A DNA stretch of 64,000 nucleotides from SIG459 sp045538735 (lineage in GTDB: Bacteria; Bacillota; Clostridia; Oscillospirales; Oscillospiraceae), in NCBI GenBank assembly GCA_045538735.1, contig JAZSRY010000032.1, positions 62,001-126,000 of the forward strand, written 5' to 3'. Position 1 is the stretch's first letter. Each line of letters starts with the position of its first letter. The position numbers and the translations under genes are program-made. A model generated the notes under the pieces. That model was not told where the DNA came from and searched no databases. It worked only from the letters and a program-made list of their open reading frames with translations. Positions 1 through 9,162 of this stretch are shown here, piece by piece.

Positions 1-269
1 GCCTGAATCTCTTCCTCGTTTGTTTCATAGACGAGAGCAGCGGTTGCAAACCCATCGATGCCTCTTGCTAAAACACTATCACGATCAATTTTCATACGGG
101 ATACCGCATAATTCATTTTATGGTAAGCCGCTCCAGCATGTTCATAGCATCTGCCGATCGCTGTGTAAATGCTTCTCGCCTCGAGGTGAAGTATAGATAT
201 TTCATCCGCTATTTGTGTAAGCCTGCCGCCCGCACTTCGTATTTCTTGCGGTGGAATTTTCATATACAT
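1..269 (-). CDS. WXG100-like small helical protein, C-terminus cut by window edge
   Basis: Read directly from the minus strand. The ATG at 269 sits 7 nt after an AGGAG site (277-281), and the frame stays open to base 1. The 89 visible residues begin MYMKIPPQEIRSAGG and look like a heptad-rich helical hairpin of the WXG100/Esx superfamily. There is no W-x-G; the turn region reads YHKMNYAVSRM. Near the visible end is YETNE, which fits the YxxxD/E secretion signal known for T7SS substrates. It is the most downstream visible member of the T7SS cluster, so it is probably a secreted Esx-type substrate or partner. Family assignment is by shape and context only. Confidence 0.6.
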   Translation of the reverse strand, partial: MYMKIPPQEIRSAGGRLTQIADEISILHLEARSIYTAIGRCYEHAGAAYHKMNYAVSRMKIDRDSVLARGIDGFATAALVYETNEEEIQ

Positions 270-368
270 ATGTGTTCTCCTGTTCCCTGTGCTTATAGCA
301 ACCAGCACGTTCTACACACCATGTCCGACAGAGAGAAAGCATCCCCCCACTAGACAAAAATACTGGCC

Positions 369-635
369 TTATTCGGCTTCTATGCTAATCACCTTTTTCG
401 CTTGCGTACTTGCCTCGGTGGCGAAATCATTAATCTGCTTGCAAAAGTTTAGAAGTGGCGTCCTGATTTCTCCAACCTTTGCCGCGAAGCGAGCCTGAGC
501 AGGGCTGTTCCAGACACTACCAATATCATCTATAATAGTTGCCATTCTCTCGACTTGTTTCTTCAGATTATCAGCCTGCGCAGACATATCGTTTGCCTTG
601 TTGATGATTTCCTCTGGATTATACATCTGTTCCAT
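369..635 (-). CDS. WXG100 family protein (T7SS substrate)
   Basis: 88 residues, the usual WXG100 length. Two predicted helices flank a central turn reading VWNSPAQARF, so the canonical W-x-G is W-x-S here. Proteins of this family form four-helix dimers exported by EssC-type ATPases. No YxxxD/E tail motif is seen, so it may leave as the partner of a signal-bearing neighbour. The ATG at 635 follows a GGAGG site. It lies 15 nt downstream of the next WXG100 gene in the same minus-strand cluster. Family placement is good; the partner is unknown. Confidence 0.8.
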   Translation of the reverse strand: MEQMYNPEEIINKANDMSAQADNLKKQVERMATIIDDIGSVWNSPAQARFAAKVGEIRTPLLNFCKQINDFATEASTQAKKVISIEAE

Positions 636-650
636 AATACAACCTCCTTA

Positions 651-920
651 TCAATGACCGATGCGCTCCATGGCGTCAGCGTGATCTCGTGCTTCTCTTG
701 CATATGCGGGAATAGACGATTCCACAAAAGAATCAAATCCCTGCTTTAACTGTTCAAACTCCGCGTCATAATTTTCTTTCACGGCATCTTGCCAGTCGGC
801 CCGAAGCCCTTTTACCTTCGCATCAACCTGATTCATTGTCGCCTGCATATTCTTCCCGAGCGTTTCAAGCTCTGAGGCTAATTCCCGGACTGCTTCCGGA
901 GTGATTTTGATAAAACTCAA
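651..920 (-). CDS. WXG100 family protein (T7SS substrate)
   Basis: 89 residues with the helix-turn-helix hairpin of WXG100 proteins. The turn reads LRADWQDAVKENY, keeping the conserved Trp but replacing Gly with Asp. The start is TTG at 920, placed 6 nt after GGAGGAG; there is no better ATG. The C-terminal helix ends with a charged segment and lacks a clear YxxxD/E. It sits in a run of four small genes of 88-95 aa with short gaps, as in Esx clusters where paralogues pair with each other. Probably cytosolic until exported by EssC. Confidence 0.8.
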   Translation of the reverse strand: MSFIKITPEAVRELASELETLGKNMQATMNQVDAKVKGLRADWQDAVKENYDAEFEQLKQGFDSFVESSIPAYAREARDHADAMERIGH

Positions 921-935
921 TTAATTCTCCTCCTT

Positions 936-1223
936 TTATAATTTACTAACTTGATTATCCGCTGATGAATACCCTTCAGCGGCGTATTCAAGGAATTCTT
1001 GCATGTTACTAATGGATATTAATAGCTGCCACAGGTAGTCCGAAGCGGTTTCGAAGTGTGACGAAAACTCTTCAACCTTCTGATCTACCCAGCATTGGCG
1101 AATCACTTCATGGTCCCTTATTAAATCCCCGTGGACCGCAGAGATGAGAAAATATATGTTTCCTAGAGCATTACTAAGACTGGCTATCTGATTAACTGAC
1201 TGAATTTCAATTATACCATCCAA
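936..1223 (-). CDS. WXG100-like protein with YxxxD tail motif
   Basis: 95 residues, helical throughout. The expected turn is around CWVDQKVEEF, with Trp but no Gly. Near the C-terminus is YSSAD, matching the YxxxD/E export signal known for T7SS substrates, so this is a good candidate for the signal-bearing member of an Esx pair. The start is TTG at 1223, about 10 nt after GGAGG and just after the stop of the preceding gene (1227). Sequence similarity to classical EsxA is weak; the call rests on size, fold pattern, tail motif and position. Confidence 0.65.
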   Translation of the reverse strand: MDGIIEIQSVNQIASLSNALGNIYFLISAVHGDLIRDHEVIRQCWVDQKVEEFSSHFETASDYLWQLLISISNMQEFLEYAAEGYSSADNQVSKL

Positions 1224-1226
1224 CTA

Positions 1227-1511
1227 TCAATCGCCTCCTCCCGTTAATTTTTCCCAAATTGTCCGATGTGTAATACAGTACTGTTCCAATAGAGAGGCGA
1301 CATTTAGCAGTTCCGATCTTGTTGTTTCCATATCCTTGAGCGTAGTTTTTAACTTTTCGATTTGCATATCAGCGCCAGGACTACTCCATTCGGCTTGGAT
1401 TTGTTGTATAACCTTGGCGACACTTACTTCGATATCGAGATATTTGTTTGCTAAAGTCCTCACAGCAGATTCTTGAGTGCGTATTCGTTTCTCATGAATT
1501 GTTAAGTACAT
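1227..1511 (-). CDS. WXG100-like protein
   Basis: 94 residues predicted to form two long helices, with a turn reading EWSSPGADMQIEKL (Trp kept, Gly replaced). The ATG at 1511 follows AAAGGAGG with good spacing. The start overlaps the 3' end of the YukD-like gene by 10 nt, implying translational coupling. No YxxxD/E tail is visible. It belongs to the same cluster of Esx-like genes directly downstream of the EssC/YukD core, so it is most likely a substrate or a chaperone-like partner. Confidence 0.65.
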   Translation of the reverse strand: MYLTIHEKRIRTQESAVRTLANKYLDIEVSVAKVIQQIQAEWSSPGADMQIEKLKTTLKDMETTRSELLNVASLLEQYCITHRTIWEKLTGGGD

Positions 1512-1789
1512 CGACCGACCTCCTTTCTTTCGCGAATAATAATCTCGCTACCGTCCCAGATTCCCAAAGACGCCAGGGTTTCGCTATCACGCAGTTTCCT
1601 ATCGTTGTGCCAGATCTCATGATCAACAGCAACAGATAATGTAGACATACCGCTTGCATTTAGGAACTTCGCTATGCCTTGAGACAACATCTTAATCGGC
1701 ATATTGCTTGGCAATTCCATATCGAATGTTTTCCCTGATGAGAAGTCTTTAACACAAAGAAAAAGCTTACTGGGGACTGCATCTCTCAA
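1502..1789 (-). CDS. esaB: YukD/EsaB-like ubiquitin-fold protein
   Basis: 95 residues with the beta-grasp pattern of YukD/EsaB: an N-terminal strand (LFLCVKDFSSGKTFDMELP), a helix that MKMLSQGIAKF-type residues would fill, then WHNDRKLRDSETLASLGIWDGSEIII, as in ubiquitin-like proteins. EsaB/YukD is a small cytosolic regulator or component of firmicute T7SS and is normally coded near EssC. The start is TTG, 4 nt inside the end of the upstream gene (TTGA overlap), with GGAGG about 10 nt before it. It is longer than the ~80 aa typical of the family because of a short charged tail. Confidence 0.78.
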   Translation of the reverse strand: MRDAVPSKLFLCVKDFSSGKTFDMELPSNMPIKMLSQGIAKFLNASGMSTLSVAVDHEIWHNDRKLRDSETLASLGIWDGSEIIIRERKEVGRCT

Positions 1790-2562
1790 ACAGCAGACAC
1801 CTCCTCATAGATTCCGATAATGTTTTCAATCGCACTGTTCAACTTGTCTCCCCTAAGACGCGAAAAACGCACGCTGTTAATATCACCCTTTTCAGGTGTG
1901 ACAATCAAATTACCACTAGCAAAACGTAAGGTAACTAATTTCCCGGTCAGTGTCTCGCTTCCTCCTTTTCTTTCGTATGCGAGCAGTGAACAGAATTCAG
2001 ACTTTCCCTGTAGACCGTCTACAATCAGTGTAGCTAATGAGTCCTCGCATCCACAGTTTTTAAGTTCAAAAAGAAAATGCTGCCTACTCAAGCTTCCCAT
2101 ACGACGCAACCGTGTAACCCCTGTTACCAAGGATAAATCCGTCTCGGTAATTGGTTCAGCGTCTCCAAACAGAGCTCTGATCTCTTGAAATGCCAGTTCT
2201 CTGTTAATCTGAGACAGTTCCGCCTTATTACGAAAAGAATAGCGTATAAGAACTCCAGAATGTTCAAAAAAGCGAAGCTGCACATTGTCGGATGTTGACA
2301 TACTAGAATTGAAAACATACACCTTTTCACTGTTCATGCAGTGTTTTAATATGCCTAATAGTTCTTCGCTGGGGTACAAGTACCCATCCGGCGTGGCTTT
2401 AACTACGCCTATTTGTATTAACTGATCTTGTATGCGGAGCAATTCAAAGGGAATTTCTGCATCGGCACAATTCTGAAAAGGATCCGCTAATCCCCAAAGA
2501 TTGTCGGCGCCGATAAGTGCAGACATATAGATAAGTTCCTCGTCACTTAATCTGTAAACCAT
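1786..2562 (-). CDS. T7SS-locus protein of unknown function (EspG-like at best)
   Basis: 258 residues, soluble, no signal or membrane segment. I do not recognise a firm family. The start ATG overlaps the essC stop (TGATG) and the stop overlaps the esaB start, so it is locked into the core of the secretion operon. The size and alternating strand/helix pattern recall the EspG chaperones of mycobacterial ESX systems, but I see no diagnostic motif and treat this as a guess. Position between the ATPase and the ubiquitin-like protein suggests a chaperone or assembly factor. Confidence 0.6.
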   Translation of the reverse strand: MVYRLSDEELIYMSALIGADNLWGLADPFQNCADAEIPFELLRIQDQLIQIGVVKATPDGYLYPSEELLGILKHCMNSEKVYVFNSSMSTSDNVQLRFFEHSGVLIRYSFRNKAELSQINRELAFQEIRALFGDAEPITETDLSLVTGVTRLRRMGSLSRQHFLFELKNCGCEDSLATLIVDGLQGKSEFCSLLAYERKGGSETLTGKLVTLRFASGNLIVTPEKGDINSVRFSRLRGDKLNSAIENIIGIYEEVSAV

Positions 2563-5500
2563 CAGCCAGCTGCACCTCCTCTACGCAGGAAAAGCGGAAT
2601 CGCTTCTTCGCCTGCAAGATAATAGTCCCCATTTTGAGGGAAGGAGTATTTCCCGAGAAAGAAAGAATTTAACTTGCGTGCGGTTGTGTCAAGCAGTAAA
2701 CACCTTCCCCTTGCAAGACGCATTGCTGGGACTGGTATTTTTCTTTCAACCCCCTGATTAATCAAATCCATCTCTTTTAACATAATCCTAGTAAATTCAC
2801 TATAGGAACAGCCAAACACGGAGAACACGGAAAAACTTCTTCCACAAAGGATTAGGTTGTTGTCTATTCTTCTCTCGGAGGCCTTCGAGTTTTCCAGGCA
2901 TTCTGCAAGATCTGGAATAATAAAGCAATACGGCGAATGAGTGTGACCCTCTTCAAGAGATAACTTACCCCTAGCGGAGAGATCCTCTTTTATATTTAGC
3001 AAATATTCATCCAGCTCTTTTCCAGAACTCATAAAAGCAAAATTAGGTAATGTATCAATTCTATCCTTAGGTAGGTCAATAGCAATCTTAGCTTTTATAT
3101 TAGTCCCACGATACATTTGTCTTGCAACAGACGTCATCACTTCTAGACGCTTGTCATAATCGTCGCAAAGTACTAGCAGGCTTGCGCTTTTAGTAAAATC
3201 ATGAATTACTGGTTCTGATTTATCGATTTTATCTCCTAAAGTCACAAATCCGTATGCACCGTGCTCGTCATTTGGCGGAGACACTCTTTTATACGCCCCC
3301 CATAACAACGATGCTTTTTCACGTAATTTTTCTCGCTGATGGGCAACTTCCTCTGGACCGAAAAGAATCGCCGATTGAAAACTAACAACTCTTCCAATAC
3401 TTGTTACTCCTCGGCCTGGGATGTCTGCTGGCGGGATGGCCTTAACATTCTTGTCATGTACCAAGTCGTAGTAGCTATGTCTGCTATAATCCACCCAAAA
3501 GCTGAATCCTCGTTTTGTTTGATCTCCAATATGACAAACCGATCCCATTCCGATCATATTCATCGCACTACCTACCAGGTAAATACCGAGGCCACTTCCA
3601 TTTTGAACGATTTTAAGTATTTTTGTTTTTCTTTCGTGATCCCCCATCAATGCGTTTAGACCATCTACAACCAGCACTATGTGTTTGTCTTTTGCCTCTG
3701 CCGGTTTGCTCCTTCTTTTTGAAAGAGTATCCGAAACACGGCTTATGATTTCATCCGAATTGTCGGCAGATGCAATTTGTCTGACTTGAGGGAAGGCTTC
3801 AAAGCCGGCAAAATCTCCTACATTGCTTTCAACAATATAGGTTTCCAGATAATCTGGCGAGTTATTCTTTAGCAGGGAGTATGTAAATGTCTGCAAAAAG
3901 TTTGTTTTACCAGTACGTGTTGCCCCGTAGATAAGGAAACTGCCATATTGAGCAAGTTTTATTTCCATCGGATACTGTATCTGTTTAACAGGATCATCTA
4001 AAAGTCCAACAACCGCACAGAGCGCATCTTTTTGCTGGGGATCAGGTAGTTGGTCTAATCTTAAGCAATCAGGAAGGCGACTTGGCCATATCATCCAAGG
4101 AGCATGGATATTGTTTTTATTTGCGAATGCTAAAATATGCTCGACCGTCAAGTCAAGTTCAGTTTTTCTATCTTCAACTGGCGGTGACAACGTTATCCGC
4201 TCTCCAGTTAGTGTTATAGCAGCTATCTCTCGTTCAGGTGTAGCCATACGCTCTTTTTCTGTATAGAAAACCCCATCCGCATAGGCAGGCTGAATCTCTT
4301 TAATATCTCCTCCTACACGCATAAAAACTCTTCCCTTATTACGGATAAAATACGCATCCTCAGTGCCAAGTAACGCGCGGCTTTCTTCTTTCATCTGCGT
4401 TCTTAAGCACCATCGAAAGTTTGCATTTCCATCCATCACCGAAGTAAAGGGGCCAGTAGTTTGACTGCCGGCTACTATCTGAATGCCCAGACCTCGACCT
4501 ATTTGATATAGGCTATCCAGAGTCGTCATCCAATCTGAGCCAGCGCTATCGCGATCCCACAATTTGAACTCATTAAGTTCATCAACAACAATAAAGAGAA
4601 AACTTAGCGGCTCCTTTGCATTTTCGTTACCAGCTGCGCGTTTCCTTCTATAATCATATATGGAAACTGAGCCTGTTTTCTTAAAAAGTCGCTGCCGGCG
4701 ATCCATCTCGCTTTTTAGTGCAATAAGATTCCTATATATATCGCCACTATCCGCATCTAATCTGCCGATCGTGCCAACAACATGAGGAAGCTTTTCTAGA
4801 CCGTTGATTAAACCTGGTTCCCTGAAGTCGATCAAAACGAAATTAACATCCTCCGGAGAGAATGAAACAGCCATAGATAGAATCCAAGAACGTACCATTG
4901 ATGTTTTGCCAGAACCAGCAGTACCGACAAAAATACCATTTGGCCCGCATTTGTTTTGGGAAATGTCAAACTCCTCTGAGAAGGAACCTTCACCAGCTCC
5001 AACAACTACATTCATTGATTTATCAGGATTGCTTGACCGCCACTCCTTACCAATATCTAACTGAGTTGGCTCCGAAATACCCTTCATCTGCATAAAGCTG
5101 AGTGACCTAGGAATCCCTGCTTTTACTTTAGGAGTCTCCAACCTAATCGGTGCAATGCGTCGAGAAAACTCTTTCCACTCATTTATTGGTAAAAAGTCCG
5201 GAATATATCTCTGTACTACGTCTGAAGCAGACTTGTCGTAGATCTTTGCTTGTCCATCCTCTAGTTCTGCAATTTGTATACAATGAGACGGCAAGCGGTT
5301 AACTGACGAAGCGAGGTAGATGCAGCTAACTCCAAGCTCAGGATCATCAACGCGCAACCTATGTGCAAGTGAAGTATCTGCAAAAACGACTAAATAGTAC
5401 GGACGAAACAAAGTCCTTGAACTAAATCCAAATGAGCTTTGCTCCTCTTTTCGAGCCGTCACTATATCTGACAGGTACTGAATCATGGCGTTTGCATCTA

Positions 5501-6560
5501 TAGCATTATCTGCCATGAAGCGATAGTCCCTGCCATCATTAAACACATGAGGCACAAAGCGAGCTTCCTCCCAAATATTTTTTTCAGTTGAAGGATAGAT
5601 GAACGCTATTTTCAAATCCTCATAACTATACCTGGTGGCCAAGCTTACAATCAAAGAGAGGGTTTGTTCCACAACACTTGTTCTTTCACCAACAATACCT
5701 AACGTTGTAACTTTTCGGAGGTTGCAAACAATAGGTATGTTTTCAACAAAAGCGTGTTTGTCTGCAAGAGACCTTGCCTCATCATTAAGAGAGTTCTCGT
5801 CTGCATATCTAGATGTTGGAGCAATCACTTTGCAACTAAGCGATGTGCGTCCGCTTCCCAAACGAGCAGTTAAGAAGGATGAATCTTCTATATCGCAACT
5901 CCACAATCGAGGAGATCGCTCGTTCAGTTTTAGAGATTCCTGTACAGAAGGATAGTCAGCATTCAGTATTCTTTGTTGCTTTTCTGCGATTGCTATGAGT
6001 TTTCTATCCATTTTGCCTAGATAAGCTCGATATTTTTCTTCGTTCTCCACTTTCACTTTTATTGATTCTTTTTTTTGAGAGCGATAGCGAATAACACCCC
6101 ATAAGATTCCAAGCACACCAGTAACTCCTCCAATAAGCATGTACAGTCCCATTGACATACCCGCACCGGTTACATGAAGAATAACGAGCAGTACCACAAT
6201 CGCAAGAAGAGCGCCTAATGGCTGAAAGACCACAGATATCCAATCAAGTTTCTGAGGTTTTTCTTGCGCGTTAGCGGGCTCTAAAATAATGTCCTCCGTA
6301 TCAAGCGACTCTGTTTTTTTTAGTGAAAGAGCATGCCATGGATAATGTGCAGGTTTCGGTAATTCCTCTCTGGACGCGTTTGACTTGTGCAGTCCTGCGC
6401 TAAATTTCAAAGGTCCAGATCTGCCAGCCCTACTATATTTCCCATTCAGGAGAGATGTATTATCGCTCTTGCATTCTATTTCTGGAGTAGCCACGTGGGT
6501 GGAGCTAGCCCCCATTTTTATTTTCAATTTATTCTCAGCATTTTTCGGCCCAATCCCCAT
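2562..6560 (-). CDS. essC: EssC-type FtsK/SpoIIIE ATPase, motor of the type VII secretion system
   Basis: 1332 residues. Two membrane segments lie at about 107-131 and 135-158. The first FtsK domain has Walker A GTAGSGKT (about 546-553) and Walker B FLFIVVDELNEF (about 654-663). The second has Walker A GATRTGKT (879-886) and Walker B IVLVVDGLNAL. A third C-terminal domain lacks a recognisable P-loop. This is the EssC layout, but the cytosolic N-terminus (about 105 aa) has no visible FHA repeats, so the protein is shorter than the ~1480 aa of staphylococcal EssC. It should pump Esx substrates through the membrane. The ATG at 6560 follows GAGGGA; the stop is coupled to the next gene by TGATG. 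Confidence 0.93.
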   Translation of the reverse strand: MGIGPKNAENKLKIKMGASSTHVATPEIECKSDNTSLLNGKYSRAGRSGPLKFSAGLHKSNASREELPKPAHYPWHALSLKKTESLDTEDIILEPANAQEKPQKLDWISVVFQPLGALLAIVVLLVILHVTGAGMSMGLYMLIGGVTGVLGILWGVIRYRSQKKESIKVKVENEEKYRAYLGKMDRKLIAIAEKQQRILNADYPSVQESLKLNERSPRLWSCDIEDSSFLTARLGSGRTSLSCKVIAPTSRYADENSLNDEARSLADKHAFVENIPIVCNLRKVTTLGIVGERTSVVEQTLSLIVSLATRYSYEDLKIAFIYPSTEKNIWEEARFVPHVFNDGRDYRFMADNAIDANAMIQYLSDIVTARKEEQSSFGFSSRTLFRPYYLVVFADTSLAHRLRVDDPELGVSCIYLASSVNRLPSHCIQIAELEDGQAKIYDKSASDVVQRYIPDFLPINEWKEFSRRIAPIRLETPKVKAGIPRSLSFMQMKGISEPTQLDIGKEWRSSNPDKSMNVVVGAGEGSFSEEFDISQNKCGPNGIFVGTAGSGKTSMVRSWILSMAVSFSPEDVNFVLIDFREPGLINGLEKLPHVVGTIGRLDADSGDIYRNLIALKSEMDRRQRLFKKTGSVSIYDYRRKRAAGNENAKEPLSFLFIVVDELNEFKLWDRDSAGSDWMTTLDSLYQIGRGLGIQIVAGSQTTGPFTSVMDGNANFRWCLRTQMKEESRALLGTEDAYFIRNKGRVFMRVGGDIKEIQPAYADGVFYTEKERMATPEREIAAITLTGERITLSPPVEDRKTELDLTVEHILAFANKNNIHAPWMIWPSRLPDCLRLDQLPDPQQKDALCAVVGLLDDPVKQIQYPMEIKLAQYGSFLIYGATRTGKTNFLQTFTYSLLKNNSPDYLETYIVESNVGDFAGFEAFPQVRQIASADNSDEIISRVSDTLSKRRSKPAEAKDKHIVLVVDGLNALMGDHERKTKILKIVQNGSGLGIYLVGSAMNMIGMGSVCHIGDQTKRGFSFWVDYSRHSYYDLVHDKNVKAIPPADIPGRGVTSIGRVVSFQSAILFGPEEVAHQREKLREKASLLWGAYKRVSPPNDEHGAYGFVTLGDKIDKSEPVIHDFTKSASLLVLCDDYDKRLEVMTSVARQMYRGTNIKAKIAIDLPKDRIDTLPNFAFMSSGKELDEYLLNIKEDLSARGKLSLEEGHTHSPYCFIIPDLAECLENSKASERRIDNNLILCGRSFSVFSVFGCSYSEFTRIMLKEMDLINQGVERKIPVPAMRLARGRCLLLDTTARKLNSFFLGKYSFPQNGDYYLAGEEAIPLFLRRGGAAG

Positions 6561-6584
6561 AGTTATCCCTCGTCTATTCTTCTA

Positions 6585-7805
6585 TTAGTCTAAGTCGGTA
6601 GGTTTCCTAAGACCTCTCGCGTTACACGGCTTCTCCACATTTGAGACAGGTTTATCTCTCTCAGCCTCTATACTTAACTGCTCTTTTGTGCCGTAAGATA
6701 TTGCCTCCAAACCTTCATCTCGACTCGCCGGCCTGTTCTCATCTGTTTGATCTGTCAACCCATGTCCATATGGTTGAGTAGCTAACCTGTGTTCATTTAG
6801 GGTGCTATATTTATCATTAAGGGGTTGCTCCACGTCGACGGCATGGTATTTACGAAGATATTTTGAATAGTTTTCAGAATAATCTTTCCATAGACCCGTC
6901 TTTTCTTCTATTGTCTTTGTCTCAATTCCTTCAATATATTCCGACAAAAGGAACGCCCTTCTCTGCTTAAACTGATTTTGCAGGTTATCAAATGTCCCAT
7001 AGCCAAAGGCCCCCCCACACAAACTAAAGTCGTCTCCGGCAATATTCTGAAGGAATGTTTGTAAGTTGTCTTCCAGTTCGCTAATACTCTTTGAGTTTAA
7101 AAGAGTATCTACAAGCAGAAACTCAAACTCCATTGGAGTAGTCAAATAACCAAAACACCCATCAGTCGCAGCAAACAATAAACAAGGCTTTGTGATATTA
7201 ATCTGCTTGCTATGTAATTTAATTCTAGATGATGCGCTAATAACGTTGGTAAGTCCCCCATCAGCAGTAAGGTTTTCCATTGCATCGAGCCCACTAACAT
7301 CATCATCAGTGAGTTGCATCAAGCCAGATGAGTTTAGCAAATAACACCGTGAATCACCTGCCCAAATACATGTGGCGCAAACTCCACTTTTTTCCAGAGT
7401 ACATACAATGACAGCTGCTGTTGTTGGAAACGCCTTTAACATCCTTCCTTTAATCGAGGATGTGGTTTCGCCTTCTCTCTTGCAAATTGCGAGGTATTCC
7501 TGCATTTTTTCAGTAAGCATTTCAACATTGGGAATGCCGTTTTCTATAGAATCAGGAGAATCAAACCAGTCTTTTGTCGCGCCAGAAATAACTCTTGATG
7601 CCATATATGCGCCGGTTCTGCCTTGTAGCTTTTCATAGCGTCTGGCGCCAGATCCCCCGCAACCATCAAAGACGCTAAAAACAGCCTTTTCAGGTGTGAC
7701 AGAATAGTAAAAACTGTCTTCGCCTTTTCCCTCTATCTTCTCTTTGAATACTTCAATACAAAAATCTAACACTGACAGCATATTTTGCCGCATTTTTTCC
7801 GCCAT
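6585..7805 (-). CDS. PP2C-family Ser/Thr protein phosphatase
   Basis: 406 residues. PP2C motifs in order: GEDSFYY near the N-terminus, VFDGCGGSGARRY (metal-binding DG), CIWAGDSRCYLL, LTDDDV, FAATDGCFGYL and AGDDFSLCGGAFG. The metal-binding aspartates appear intact. After about residue 265 there is a long, poorly ordered tail rich in charged residues, beyond the usual PP2C catalytic length. It should remove phosphate from Ser/Thr of targets phosphorylated by the kinase coded a few genes upstream. The ATG at 7805 follows AGGAGG. It sits 24 nt before essC in the same direction, suggesting that secretion is controlled by phosphorylation. Confidence 0.88.
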   Translation of the reverse strand: MAEKMRQNMLSVLDFCIEVFKEKIEGKGEDSFYYSVTPEKAVFSVFDGCGGSGARRYEKLQGRTGAYMASRVISGATKDWFDSPDSIENGIPNVEMLTEKMQEYLAICKREGETTSSIKGRMLKAFPTTAAVIVCTLEKSGVCATCIWAGDSRCYLLNSSGLMQLTDDDVSGLDAMENLTADGGLTNVISASSRIKLHSKQINITKPCLLFAATDGCFGYLTTPMEFEFLLVDTLLNSKSISELEDNLQTFLQNIAGDDFSLCGGAFGYGTFDNLQNQFKQRRAFLLSEYIEGIETKTIEEKTGLWKDYSENYSKYLRKYHAVDVEQPLNDKYSTLNEHRLATQPYGHGLTDQTDENRPASRDEGLEAISYGTKEQLSIEAERDKPVSNVEKPCNARGLRKPTDLD

Positions 7806-7830
7806 ATGCTATACCTCCTTGCATCCCAGA

Positions 7831-8553
7831 TTAGAGCGTAAGCGTCTGTCCGATATAGCTCAATATCTCTTGGTATTGTATATCTTTCAGGTGATCGCCT
7901 GCCTTCGATGGCAAATGCACAACGAGGTTCCAATTGTCAGAAATAGAAGCCCAGCCACCTTCGTTGGGTGCAAATAAAATGAGTCGCTTTGCACTCTGAT
8001 CCATGAATCCAGGAGTGTACTCATCTCCCCACCATGCGCTAAGCTCTTTGAGATCCTTTGCCATGCCTTTGGGGTATTTACTTGCTTTCGTGCCTGTCCC
8101 TAACTTGTGAGGAGCCTGGTCTGTCCAAAGAACGATAACATGCCTTTTTTTCGCATCCATTGTTCTGTCCCAATCAGATCGAATGGCATAAGCAAGTGCT
8201 TCCAAGCCATCCTCCTCATCGTCACCGCCACCTGCAGGCATAAGGCTTTTCACACTGACCTCAAGTTTTGAGGCGTCATTAGGTAGCTCAAAGAAATCAG
8301 AAACAAGCATGGGCTCATTACAATGAGTGTTTTTTCTTTTCTCGTCATCATAGGCGAGATAATCTCGAAAACCAACGATCCTAACTCTGAGTCGATCTAT
8401 ACTTTTCTCTTTTTCCCTCATCATATTCTGAACATCGTCATAAAAATGCAACGAGCGACTTTTAACGATATTCAGAATGTTGTCCATGCTTTCGGTACAG
8501 TCAATGCAAAATACTAGGTCGACATTGTATTTAAGATCATTCTTACTGGCCAT
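7831..8553 (-). CDS. VWA-domain protein (TerY-like)
   Basis: About 240 residues starting MASKNDLKYNVDLVFCID. The MIDAS metal site reads DCTES, and later residues GGGDDEEDGLEAL and VLWTDQAPHKL fit a von Willebrand A fold. The frame opens further upstream, but the ATG at 8553 is preceded by GGAGG at good spacing and is preferred. It overlaps the previous gene by 11 nt. A second VWA gene of the same type lies at 11344-12117, and PP2C and kinase genes lie beside them. That trio (VWA, PP2C, kinase) is the content of the published TerY-P triad, so this is probably a scaffold or sensor of that module. Confidence 0.82.
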   Translation of the reverse strand: MASKNDLKYNVDLVFCIDCTESMDNILNIVKSRSLHFYDDVQNMMREKEKSIDRLRVRIVGFRDYLAYDDEKRKNTHCNEPMLVSDFFELPNDASKLEVSVKSLMPAGGGDDEEDGLEALAYAIRSDWDRTMDAKKRHVIVLWTDQAPHKLGTGTKASKYPKGMAKDLKELSAWWGDEYTPGFMDQSAKRLILFAPNEGGWASISDNWNLVVHLPSKAGDHLKDIQYQEILSYIGQTLTL

Positions 8554-9142
8554 AATACTTACTTCCTCCATGTTCGTCAATGGATATATCTCCGGCGGGG
8601 CGGATGTAGGCTTTTGCTTCTTGTTGCAGTTTTGCCTGTTCCTGCGTTAGGCGATGCCGGCTTGTAACTGTTAAGCATGCAAGAACCATGGCGATTGGAG
8701 TAATAATGATATATGCACCTAAATGCATTGTTCCGGCATACTGATTCTTAGAATACAAATACAGAATCAGTAGAATAACAGAAGGAACTGCTGTTCCAAC
8801 TAGCCCCAATATCGCGAGTCGAAATGGTTTTTCGCTTTCATACTGCTTGGTCATACTCCTAATCCCAACAAAAGCCAATATGATTGCACCTACGCCAACA
8901 ACACACAGTACGATGATCCACGTACTTACTTTACTGTAGCTCATTCCTCGAAGAAATTCCCCAGTATACTCCTGAAACACATTATTGATAAGCTCATCAT
9001 TGCTGAGCAGCTTTATGATGTTATAGTGGCCGACTATGCCAGTTCTTGCACTCCGATATGTAATCACAGGCAGGAAGAGCGAAAAAAGGCTAAGTATAAT
9101 TGACCCAACAGAGGCATACATCCAATTCTGCTTTTTTTTCAT
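8543..9142 (-). CDS. Four-helix membrane protein of the T7SS/kinase cluster
   Basis: About 199 residues with four hydrophobic segments: near the N-terminus (SVGSIILSLFSLFLPVI), around WIIVLCVVGVGAIILAF, around VPSVILLILYLY, and IIITPIAMVLACLTV. The tail after the last segment is charged and probably cytosolic. I do not recognise the family. The frame opens at GTG 9157, but the ATG at 9142 lies about 11 nt after AGGTGG and gives a conventional lysine-rich start (MKKKQNW). It is flanked by a VWA gene and a zinc-ribbon gene with overlaps or few-base gaps, so it belongs to the operon. Confidence 0.7.
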   Translation of the reverse strand: MKKKQNWMYASVGSIILSLFSLFLPVITYRSARTGIVGHYNIIKLLSNDELINNVFQEYTGEFLRGMSYSKVSTWIIVLCVVGVGAIILAFVGIRSMTKQYESEKPFRLAILGLVGTAVPSVILLILYLYSKNQYAGTMHLGAYIIITPIAMVLACLTVTSRHRLTQEQAKLQQEAKAYIRPAGDISIDEHGGSKYYGQ

Positions 9143-9162
9143 GTTACCATCAGCCACCTTTT

